Shown in pieces: positions 36,101 through 45,986 of a stretch of 64,000 nucleotides of DNA. The position numbers and the translations under genes were made by a program. Within the stretch, counting starts at the first letter, position 1; every line of letters starts with the position of its first letter. A model generated the notes under the pieces. The model was not told the origin of the DNA. It made no database searches and worked only from the letters and a program-made list of their open reading frames with translations. The stretch is from Thermothelomyces thermophilus ATCC 42464 (lineage: Eukaryota; Ascomycota; Sordariomycetes; Sordariales; Chaetomiaceae): positions 2,046,001-2,110,000 of the forward strand of contig NC_016477.1 in the NCBI RefSeq assembly GCF_000226095.1. The letters run 5' to 3'.

Positions 36101-36630
36101 TAGTACCAAGAGCAGTAGTCAAAGTAGAACAAATGTACACATTATATAAGAAGCTTAAAAAGGAACTTAAGTTTATTAAGACTAGAATAAGGAACTACTA
36201 CAATAAATATAGGCTTGAAGGACCTCGCCTAGAGAGGGGAGACAAAGTCTACCTGATTACACGAAACCTATGAACCAAATAACTAAGCACGAAGCTAGAC
36301 TTTAAAAAGGTTAGACCTTTCGTTATCAAAGAACGAATTTCGACATTTAACTACTAACTATCGTTACCATTATCTATACGACTATAGATAGATGTTTTTT
36401 ATATTTCATTTCTTGAACTAGTACCAAAAAACGCCAAGGTTACTATATATGTTAAAGTAGAAGACAAGGAAGAAGAATAGGACATTAAAGAAATTCTAGA
36501 TTTATATATCATTAATAGGGAACTATAGTATCTAGTTAAATAGCTCGATTTCGGACTGGAAGATAACTTATAGGAACTAGTTAAGAATTTAAACTGCCCC
36601 AAGAAACTAGAACAGTTCCACCGGTAGAAC
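33120..36630 (+). pseudogene. E5 pol remnant with chromodomain
   Basis: The damaged protease motif is near 33131. RT spans about 33890-34680, with Tyr-Leu-Asp-Asp preserved near 34307-34324. RNase H is at about 34740-35110 and integrase at about 35410-36060. A short open stretch at 36025-36273 covers the integrase C-terminus. The chromodomain is at about 36450-36620. The spacer region seen in E4 lies upstream at 31700-33120, broken by stops. Confidence 0.85.
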
Positions 36631-37019
36631 CTAGATTGACTAAAGGAAAACCTAGGATAGAACCAAAGACGACGCCCTAGTCAATAGTATCGACGGCATT
36701 ATTAATCTCTAACAAGGGTATAATAGGTACCTCTTACTACTCTTGCTACTTAACCGCTTCTAACTTATCTAAGGTTGATAAACTATGTGCTACTATATCG
36801 GTACCTTTCTCTATTAAAAACTCCTTCCATTAACGAAGACGCCGGAGCCGTATAAGCTTTTCGGATAACTTGTGCTAGGCTTCTTCTAGATAGCGTTAGG
36901 ATTTATCTAGCTTAAGTTTGGTATGACGTTTAGTATCTTTGATATGACACTACTCCTAAAGAATGCGATCTTTTAGAACAAATATTAGAAATTATAGTAC
37001 TAAAAAAAAAAAAAGGGAG

Positions 37020-37237
37020 ACAAGCTTATAGGAAGAAAGTAAGATATTAGAGCTATTATAAGAACGACCTTAATAAATATAGGCCTTATAACGCTTTATA
37101 TATATAATCATTTTATAGATAAGGCCTTACGATACGTACTAAGAGCAAGGTATAATAATAAAACCATTCTTAGTAATATTCTAAATAAGGGAAGCATAGT
37201 AACGTATAGAATACAACTTTCGTTTCTCTATAGGCAT
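37020..37237 (-). pseudogene. E5 antisense Zn2Cys6-like ORF remnant
   Basis: The minus-strand ATG at 37237 starts MPIEKRK as in E4. A basic segment leads to P-C-S and, reading RIP-type Tyr as Cys, to C-x2-C-x6-C-x8-C-x2-C-x6-C, the Zn2Cys6 spacing. Several TAG/TAA breaks are present. Confidence 0.5.
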
Positions 37238-37362
37238 TTTATTGATATAATAACTATAACGCAGAAATAGGAAGAATATAATACTTATAAGCAAAGGATA
37301 TTAGCATTATTTAAAACGGCCTAAGAGGGCTTTTAGGTCGAAAGCCTTAAGGAGAGGCATCG

Positions 37363-37808
37363 TATCACAGATAAGTATATAGACGGCCTAGCAGGCTACA
37401 GCTAGGACACAGGACATTCCGACAGCCAATCACTTAATAGACCAATCAGAAGATTATCACCGCCAAGACAAAGGTCTTCACTAGTGATAATAACATGTCA
37501 CCATCGACAATATAGAATCATAGGGTAAAAGGAGAAATAGTACTAATAATAACTATTAAAGAGGGATAGATAAATATATATATATAGCTAGCTAGTTACT
37601 CGTTAGGTAGACTCTAGGAGTTCACTAGTAGTAATAATTATAATTATAGTACTTATACCAAGTATTGCTAATTACTATAAGAGATAACTCTAGTGTTGTT
37701 ATAAACCCTTTGGCTTTACCGAATCCCTTAGACGACCTGCCCGCTTGTCCCTTTCAATCTACCTTTGTCTGAACCCTTTTAGAAAAAGTCTGAGTTAGGT
37801 TCGTTATA
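37363..37808 (+). repeat. E5 3' LTR (446 bp, U3 type B)
   Basis: It starts TATCACAG after the purine-rich AAGGAGAGGCATCG and ends CGTTATA. It is followed by the right target duplication AGAAC (37809-37813). Confidence 0.9.
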
Positions 37809-37813
37809 AGAAC

Positions 37814-38990
37814 AGGATAACTCTCCTTACTTAGTAATAAGTTAATTTTTCAATCTAGCCTACTTTAGCTTATTAAGCTCCTAATAAATCCTCTTATACT
37901 CCTTATTAGAAAGGTATAAACGTTATTTGTTACTATAGATAGCTTATTTAAGTGTATAATAGTCTATTAAATCCTATAGATATCTTAAATACTTATAAGG
38001 GTATCTTATATTACGCTATTAACTGCTATAAGAGTCTCTATATAAGTCTCTACCTCTCTCTTTACTACTCTTTTAAGCTATAGGAAGTATTAATATATAA
38101 GTTATTAAGAAGATTCTATACTTCTAAGAGACTCTAGGTTATATATTATTATTAATTAGGATCTTATCTATTATAATAAGGGTACTAAGCTCTAAAAGTA
38201 GCTATCCTATACCATTAACAAGCTCAATTTCTATCCTTTTATTTACTACCTAGGTTAGTAGGATATATATAGTAATAGTATTAAGAAAGGTATAAAGTCC
38301 TTATATACCCTATACTTCTAGGATATCGTATTAGATAGCTTACTAGAAGGCGATATTAAAGTTATAAATCTAATACTATAGATTAACTCCTAAATGCTTA
38401 GCTATATTAAGACTAGTTATATATTATATTATAACTATTATATGGAGTATTATAATAGATAGTATAAGTATAGAACAAAGTACCTAGATAATCCCTATAA
38501 TAAGGTTAATATCCTTCTTCCTATATACTTTTATAGCTTTATAGAGTTTAGAATCTATAATATATACTAGCTAGCATTATAGCTATCCTATCTACTTACT
38601 AATATCTATAATATATATAATATCTTTATAAAAGGAGTCTTATAGTTATATAAACTTAGCTATAATAGCTATATTAGAAGGTATTAAATCTATAGATATT
38701 AAAGGCAATAATCCCTCTAAGAGCTACTCCTAAAAAGTTAGGATAAGGTTATCTCTAGCTTACTTATAGGTTAGGTACTATAGAACTTCTAAATCTAGCT
38801 TACAGTTATCATTAGGGTTAACAAATCCCTATATACTAGCAAATTTAGCCTACAATTATAGTTTAATATACTACAAGTTCTAGGAACTAGGCCCTATAAG
38901 GTATGTAGAAGTCTTAACTAGGATCTCGGATATAATAAACGGATACGTCGTCAAAAGCGTATTAAAGTAGGGTAAGAGAGTTTGTAATAG
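37814..38990. repeat. AT-rich RIP-degraded repeat, family unknown
   Basis: Strong CpA depletion and TATA-like composition. It was the insertion target of E5 together with the sequence left of 30217. A frame around 38690-38990 stays open for about 90 codons once TAG is ignored, but no motif is recognisable. Near 39000 the composition changes abruptly to unmutated DNA. Confidence 0.6.
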
Positions 38991-39631
38991 AAGAAGCTAC
39001 CACTAATATTAAAGATACGTCAGCAGAGGAGCAGTCAAGGCGCCGGGCTTATAACTGCCGAACGTAGTGATAAGCTTCCGGGAGCGTTAAAAGCAGTGTT
39101 TGTAGTAGGTGGCTGTACGAAGGAAAGAGTGCCTTGTTAAACTATCTATAAAGGAGATAAAACGACTGATATTTATAGACAAAGGAGCTGGCCAAAGCGT
39201 TGAACAGCCTTATACAGCTGTGGCATATATGTGGCTAATACTCTTAGAAGCTCCACAGCTTCTGACAATTTGAAATCGAGGCTTTGTGGCAGGCCTGCCT
39301 TGATGTTTGGTGACAACCATCATTTCTTGCTCTTTGTCTTGATGATTATTACGGAATACCCAGCCAGGCAACCCGTGTGATTCCAACATCCCTACTGCCT
39401 ACACTAGTACTAGAATTACCAACAACTGCCGCGCTATGCCGTAGCCCGAATGAGCCATATCTGAAGTCACCAGGAAGTCCAGACCCTGCCCCGGACGCCT
39501 ATCCAGTGACGCCACACGCAATGCTGCAAATGCAATCATGGGACATGCAGAATAACACATGTCAAGTTTCATCGTAACTCGCCACCTCAGATCCAGTGAG
39601 GCTGAAGCATTCGAGGACTGAACGAGGCCGA
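38991..39631. other. Repeat/gene-space boundary and 3' flank of the zinc-knuckle gene
   Basis: CpA-containing ordinary sequence. A 66-codon frame at 39377-39577 has no supporting feature. No RNA gene recognised. Confidence 0.6.
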
Positions 39632-42033
39632 CTACCAGCGCCGACTGTAATTATGCAATTAGCACGTGCAGATAGAAGATGGTCTTTGGCCTAGTATAAA
39701 GCTTACCCAAAGGCCGCGGCAACCTGAACCCTCTTGACAGGCTTCTTCGCCACCGGCTTGGTTTCGGGCTCGCTAGAATCTCTGGCAAGACCTAGCAGAT
39801 CTGCTTCAAGTGCTGTGAGCGGCGACTCGCTACGGTTGCGATCGCTCCTGCTCGGGGTTGAAGCCCGGCTACGACCACGGCTGTGGCCACGACTGAGACT
39901 TCGGTACCGACCCCGGCTATGGCTCCGGCTGTGGCTTCGCCTTTGGCTGCGCCCACGGCTACGGCTACGACTCCGGTCTCGGCCCCGAGACGGCGAGGTC
40001 CGCCGCTGGTATGATCGATCTGAAGACCGACGCCTCCACTCGCCGTCCTGGTACCGTGCTGTGTCCTTCTCGATGGAATGCCCGCTTTGGTAGCCGCTAT
40101 CGTGCCGTCTGTCCGAATAGCTTATCCTTTCGTCCCGGGGCGGGGAGTACTTGGTTGTCTTGTGCACCTCATGATATCGGCGGTCATTAGAAGCTCTGAA
40201 GTTGGTATCTCCTGCCCGTGGTGACCAAGGGTCCCCTTCGAGATTGCATCTCGGCGGGCTTGGACTGCGCCGACGAGCTACATTGGCTCTGCCGTGGTCT
40301 TCACGTGACCAGTCTCTCCGATGTAGAGACCACCGTCGGGCCCGTTTCGGGTCCGGTTCGCCATTGTCGCGGTCATAGCCAGCATCAAAAGACCGCTTTC
40401 GCGGGCGGCGACCGTCCCCATCGTACCAGTCGCGACCCGAGTCGCGCCGCCGGCGGTCAGGAGGCGACTGGGGCCGGATATGGTCATCATGATTATCCGC
40501 TGGATGTCCCTCTGGCCTGTCCTGCTTCGTCCTGATTGCTGATCGGTCAAACCTAAACCGAGGGGGCATCTTGATGGATGAAGGCGAAGGGGGCGCATCT
40601 GGTGGGTCATAGCTTGGGTATTCATGCTCGCTCCCGGGGAAGCAGCGCATGACCATGCCTTGGTAATGCCTAAAGACTGGGTCATTCTTAAGCGTGGCCC
40701 AGGAAGGATGCTCCCTGATGGACCGCCCAAAGTCCTTCTGGTTGTCCTCCCGAAAGAACTCGGACTTCACACATGTCGCATTGTAGGCCGGCGGTATAGT
40801 CGGCTCGTCGGTGTACTCAAGCGGGAGAGGAATGCCAACGGGATCAGCGGGCTTGGTCTTGATGTCCGGAAAGGCCTGCTTGAACTCTTCCTTGAGTCTG
40901 GGATCCCACCCACTGGTGTCTTCTAGACTCCCTTCGCCCGCTTGCTCTTCGTTATCTTGCACCTTTGGCTCGTTGCCTTCGGGCTTTGATCGCGAGTCGT
41001 CAGTCTTTGTTTGCTGTTCGTCGCGGCTGGCTTGATGTCCGCGACGCTCGTTACGGGACTTTCCCTTCCCATGTTTCTCATGCCCATGCCGATTCTGTTC
41101 ACGGTGCTGGTGTGATTTCTTCGAACCGTGGGATTTTAGTGATCTGCCTCGGTGGGACCCTAAAGGGGTTTGGTTTGCTGAGCGCGAGGAAGGGGGCGAT
41201 GGCCCGGCGTGAGCTGAAGACCAGCTGGGAGGGGGAGAGTACTGGTGGCCCGTGGGAGCGGGCGGACCGTAAGGTGGTGGCTGCCCCGGCGCGAAATGAT
41301 AAGGGCCTGGCGGAGGTGGGGTTGGATAGTGAGGAGGATAAGGTGTAGAAGGAGGTGGAGGTGGCGGTTGCCCAGACTGGTGCGGTGGGTATGTGCCTGG
41401 AGGGTACGAAGGTGGTGGGGGAGCTGAAGGAGGAGCAGCACCAGGTGGATAGTAGCCCGGGGCCTGAGGATACGACGGCGGGTAGGCAGGTTGGCCATAT
41501 TGCGGTTGAGGAGTATAACTGGGGGGAGGTGGTGGGGGTGGGGCTGGGTATTGTCCGTATTGCGCCGGTGGAGGAGGCGGCTGATAGCCGCCGACATACG
41601 GATTTGGCGGATAGTTAGGCTGCTGATAGCTTTGGCTCGGAGGAGGTGGTGGTGCCGGAGGGGCGCCAGGGGGGAACGGTGGGGCCGCCGATGGACCGTA
41701 CGGGGCACCAGGGGCGATGTGGGATAGAGGAGGAGGAGGAGGAGGGTAATGAATGACAATGGGCCCTTTCTTCTTGTCTCTTGATGAGCCCCTTCGCTCA
41801 TTGTTTCCATGCTCTTTGTGCTGCTGCCATCGTTGGAGACCCCTGCTCATTGTCAACAACGTACACGCCAAGCAGCAAATGGGCAATGTATAGGGGGGTG
41901 TCGAGAAAAAGACTTACACAGGCACCTCGCGAGTAGGTTCCGGACAAGCAAACGCCCAATGTCCCTTGACGCCACAGTTGTAACATACTGCCTCCTGCTC
42001 TGCGGCATCCTGTCCAGGCGCCTTCGAGCTCAT
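39632..42033 (-). CDS. CCHC zinc-knuckle, proline-rich and SR-rich protein (754 aa, 3 exons)
   Basis: Exons 42033-41918, 41842-39707 and 39644-39632 (introns 75 and 62 bp, GTAAGT...CAG and GTAAGC...CAG). A single CCHC knuckle C17-x2-C20-x4-H25-x4-C30 is followed by a conserved GLQRWQQ-type segment. Then come about 200 residues dominated by Pro with Tyr/Gly/Gln, a basic His/Lys region, an acidic middle, and an Arg-Ser repeat tail (RDRSRSRSRGRS). The last exon supplies only the tail G-R-R-W and stop. I chose the ATG at 42033 because the knuckle follows at once; the frame is open further upstream. Such SR-rich knuckle proteins are usually nuclear and tied to RNA processing; its exact role is unknown. 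Confidence 0.8.
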
Positions 42034-44076
42034 CGCGGTCTCGATTCCAGTGCAGACAGAGGACAAGAGGCCCTGGAGCACCCTAAAGAACGGAAGCCGG
42101 AGACAATGACTGACCAGGCTGAAACTAGAGATTGAAGACAACTGCGAAGAGAACAAAATGGTTGCCCAATGGGGTTGGCACAGCGTACCATTAAACGAGC
42201 GAGTGGTAACGGTTCGGATGTTGGAACGGTCAACCCGGGCAGCCTGGCTCAAGTCATCGATGGTCGGTCGGGATCGACTACCGTCTACACGGGGTCTGTG
42301 AGATGTTGCAGCATGAAAGCACAATCAGACAGGTCTCCCTTGAGGCACAATGCCCTCGAGAGGCCAAGACCCTGTTTTGGCAAGTTAACCGGAGGCGGGC
42401 CGCGTCGACGAATGGTGAAGAGGCGCGACCCGGTCCGGCGCAGTGTGAGCCCCGAGTAGCAAGAATAGTGGATCCTGACGGCGATGTATCCGTAGTCGCG
42501 CTCCAAAATTCCGCTGTGCCTATGACCCAACGTAAAATGTCTTTCCCGCGACATAGGAGACGCGGATGCAGTATTTATCGGGGCTCAACCTCGTGTGCTC
42601 TGAAGTTGCGTGGCGTGGATCTGGCCAAAGTCAATGCTGTGGATCGGCCAGGTCTTGCTGCCGGAGCCCAAAATTCGAGGTTTGAAGGGTGCGCTTGAGC
42701 GTTTGCCGCCGCCGACTGCGGGGCTGACCGCGGCATAGTCACGTGCAACAGAGAGCTACTCTCGGATGCTGCGAGTACCACGCTCGCGCATGTCTTGCGC
42801 AGGCTTCATCAACAACAGCCATCTCAGAAACCCGATTAAGTTATATTGACGAGAACATGGCTCGGGCAGCAGCAATTATTGCATTGAAATCAGCAGCAAC
42901 GGACGAGAGTCAGCCGTGCTGCCAACAGCGGAGGAGAGTTTTGAGAACACTTTGAATTGTTGACATGGCTCTTCAACGCCTCTGCTTGAAGACAGGATCC
43001 AGCTTTCGGATCCGTGCAGATTCATACAAGCCACGTCTTGATGAATAGGAGGTGCGATACAACTTGAGAGAAGCCCCAGGACAGGGCGTGAGGGATAGGA
43101 AGGATAAAACGAGGAACGAGCCAGCCGGGGCAACGAGCTTTCACCCACGTCTTCGTCCACATACCAGCGCCAGGCCAGGCCAACCCTTGAAACCCAAGGG
43201 TAGCCTGGTGTGAAGCCATATCCATTTCCTTTGGACTGGGCTTTGGGCAGACTCAGACGTCCCGAAGGTACAATTGGAAACGAACAAAGAGGAAAAGACG
43301 CCTCAAGCCCGACCGCAATACCGCGATCATGGGCCAGAACAGGCGTAAAGCCAGGGCGAAATGTCACCTCCAAGCTTCAGAGAGGAAACGCCAAACTCCC
43401 GTTCTAGATTGCGATTACTGGCATCGGTGGCAATCAAGAGTAGTAGGAGAAGAATGTCGGGCATCAAGTGACAGTTTAAGGCGCATCGACGCAGTGAGAA
43501 AACAGGGGGGCTGCAAGAAGATGAGGGAGAATTTTCCAGACGGGCGGCAAGTGGGAAGGGAGCTGGTTTTGAATCCGAGAGAACCTTCCCAGGTGTCAAT
43601 GTGGGGAAGCCCCGAGTCCCAAGCACGTGTGGGATGAGCGGGCTCTTGGCGAAGGCCCTCCGGCGGCAGAGACCTCCATTGTTATCGGGCTGTCAGGGAA
43701 GGTCGGGTCGCGCTCCTTATCGCCGAAGATTCTCCGACCAGGCGGTCAATTGTGATGGGAACGCGCCCTGCTGTCAAAGATGCAGGGCTGCAGATTCAGT
43801 GCTGGACCGGAAGCCCCTGGACCATGCTTCGCAGAGCCTCCCATCAACTCGACAACAAACCTCTGCTGCCATCCTTCTCCAATATGTTGTAATGTCCACA
43901 GCGACCGTTCTCTTCAGCTTCTGCTCGATGTGACGCCCAATTTCGGCGAATATGTTGGTTCGCGTACCCTTATTCTCTACCGTTGTCATCGCTCGAACCG
44001 GGTGTCATAGTCCTCCCCTCTGCGGATCCTGATAACGCCCGGTCGTCTATTCTTGCACAACTTGTTCATCTAAAAA
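42034..44076. other. Divergent intergenic region
   Basis: About 2 kb between the starts of the zinc-knuckle gene and the phosphatase gene, holding both promoters and 5' leaders. Several 60-165 codon frames overlap on both strands without recognisable products or splice structure. No tRNA seen. Confidence 0.6.
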
Positions 44077-45366
44077 ATGCCGGGACTTCCTTGTGAGTGC
44101 CCCAGGGTTTCTTGCGCTGGGCTGCCGCGGTTGGCCCCTCCCCTTCCGCTACTTGCAGCGTGTGTGCAGGTTTATAAACATCGATGCCGTTCCCCCCTTG
44201 ACCGACGTTTGGTAACTCGAGAAAATTACGGCTGACCCCCCCCCCCCTTTTCAGCTTCCGTGGACCTCGACGAGTGCATCTCTCGCCTCTACAAAAAGGA
44301 ACTCCTGGCCGAGTCGGTCATCGAAGCAATATGCGCCAAAACTAAAGAGCTTTTGATGCGCGAGAGCAATGTTGTCCACGTCCGCGCTCCCGTCACGGTT
44401 GTCGGTGATATTCATGGGCAGTTCTACGATCTGATTGAGATATTCAAGATTGGCGGCTGGTGTCCGGACACCAACTATCTGTTTCTGGGTCAGTGATGCT
44501 GCGCTGCTCTGCTTCCAGCCCACTTCAGCCGTACCGGACATCCCGCTGACCCCGAGCCGCAAACAGGCGACTACGTCGACCGAGGCATGTTCAGCGTCGA
44601 GACGATTTCTCTCCTTGTCTGTTTGAAACTGAGATACCCCAACCGCGTCCACTTGATACGAGGTAATCATGAATCGCGGGGCGTGACCCAGTCGTACGGC
44701 TTCTACACAGAATGCGCCCGGAAGTACGGCAACGCCAACGTCTGGCACTACTTTACCGACATGTTTGACTTCTTGACCCTGAGCGTTGTCATCAACGACC
44801 AGATATTCTGCGTCCACGGGGGTATGATCTTCCCCACGTCCACCTGCCCTCTCGGCTCCTCGTTCCCTTGAACTCGGTCCTAACCACTTTTCGCCCCGGC
44901 AGGCCTCTCCCCCTCCATCCACTCGATCGATCAGATCAAAATCATCGACCGCTTCCGCGAGATCCCACACGAAGGTCCAATGGCAGATCTGGTCTGGTCG
45001 GACCCGGATCCGGAGCGCGACGAGTTCTCGCTATCACCCCGGGGTGCCGGCTACACATTCGGCGCGCAGGTAGTCAAGAAATTTCTGGCGGTCAACAACA
45101 TGAACCACATCCTGCGCGCCCACCAACTCTGCCAAGAAGGCTTCCAGGTGCTGTACGACGACCGGCTAAGCACCGTTTGGAGCGCGCCCAACTACTGCTA
45201 CCGCTGCGGCAACATGGCTAGTGTGCTCGAGGTTAGCGATACCGGGGAGCGCTTCTTCAACGTGTTCGCGGCGGCACCCGAAAATGACCAGGTCAAGGAT
45301 GCCCAACAGAGTGGTGGGGGAGAAAAGGGGGCTGATGGGGGAGCGTTGCCCGACTACTTCTTGTGA
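44077..45366 (+). CDS. ppg1: PPG1-type serine/threonine protein phosphatase catalytic subunit (322 aa, 4 exons)
   Basis: Exons 44077-44092, 44255-44488, 44567-44821 and 44903-45366; introns 162, 78 and 81 bp with GT-AG ends. It is a PPP-family metallophosphatase, with the metal and catalytic motifs GDIHG (56-60), GDYVDRG (84-90), RGNHE (115-119), an HGG motif and [11 protein letters not shown]. The C-terminal DYFL is the leucine-methylation tail of the PP2A/PP4/PP6 group. The N-terminus ([10 protein letters not shown]) and [15 protein letters not shown] resemble yeast Ppg1 more than Sit4 or Pph3. In yeast Ppg1 acts with the Far (STRIPAK-like) complex; assignment to that complex here is inference. 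The first exon is only 16 bp, and the intron before exon 2 ends in a long C/T tract. Confidence 0.9.
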
Positions 45367-45986
45367 TGGAGGCCTGGCTAGAAGGTGACACTGGCTTATT
45401 TACGATGACCAGGCTGTTTGATACAACCTTGGACCGTGAGATTCCCATGAAACAGTCGGTAAACTGATGTGTTCATGCTGGTCGGCAGCAAAGCCAAAAA
45501 AGCCTGAAGCTACAGAACCGAGATTCGCCTCTATCTCCAACACCTGCACCTCTCCCGGTAGCACCAAGAAACAATGACTCCATGAGCTAGTTTAGCAGCT
45601 ATGTTTTGTCGTCCGGCGATGCGGCGAGGTCTCTCCTGCCGGCCCCGGAGACTGTAATTGTCCGTGGGGCGACCAAAAGGAAAAGAAAAAAAAAAAAAAA
45701 AGGAAGCATTGCCAGATCCCATCATCCAGAAGCCTCCCCCCGGTTCACATTTCTAAATCTAGTGGTGCTCAACTTGTTCGCGGAACCCGCTCCACTTCTC
45801 CAAACACTTCTTCCATCATGCCGTTTCACCAAGGGCGCCAATAGCGATGCGGGAAGGTTGAGCGAGGAAAACCATCAGGAACCCTCCGCAGAAGGTGCCG
45901 CGAAAGCAAAGCCGTGATTGCCGAGTGAAAAGCTGCCTGTTCCTTTTTCATGCCAGACCGGGCGGGGAGTTGTGAAGTAGGCTGGA
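45367..45986. other. Convergent intergenic region
   Basis: 3' ends of the phosphatase and RhoGDI genes. It contains an A-run of about 17 bases near 45685. No gene seen. Confidence 0.7.

Larger units (their letters stand above)
30222..37808 (+). mobile_element. Gypsy copy E5, full length (7587 bp), RIP-mutated
   Basis: The only structurally complete copy. It has 446 bp LTRs of the same U3 type, AGAAC target duplications on both sides, a primer-binding site, gag, spacer, protease, RT, RNase H, integrase, chromodomain and the antisense ORF. It is heavily mutated, so no protein is expected from it. It serves as the length reference: E4 lacks about 2.5 kb relative to it. Confidence 0.95.

Noticed and set aside
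1-39000. CRISPR arrays, integrons or bacterial-type operons
   Set aside because: The repeats are LTRs and LINE fragments with RIP; no short regularly spaced repeats or bacterial signals are present.
41160-41810. 216-codon minus frame in the proline-rich gene
   Set aside because: It is an alternative frame of the low-complexity exon; its composition follows from the repeat-like codons of the real frame.
42876-43373. 165-codon minus frame in the 42-44 kb intergenic region
   Set aside because: No domain, no plausible splice partners, and comparable frames exist on the other strand.
44251-44970. 239-codon minus frame opposite the phosphatase exons
   Set aside because: It runs antisense across three exons and two introns of a clearly conserved enzyme.
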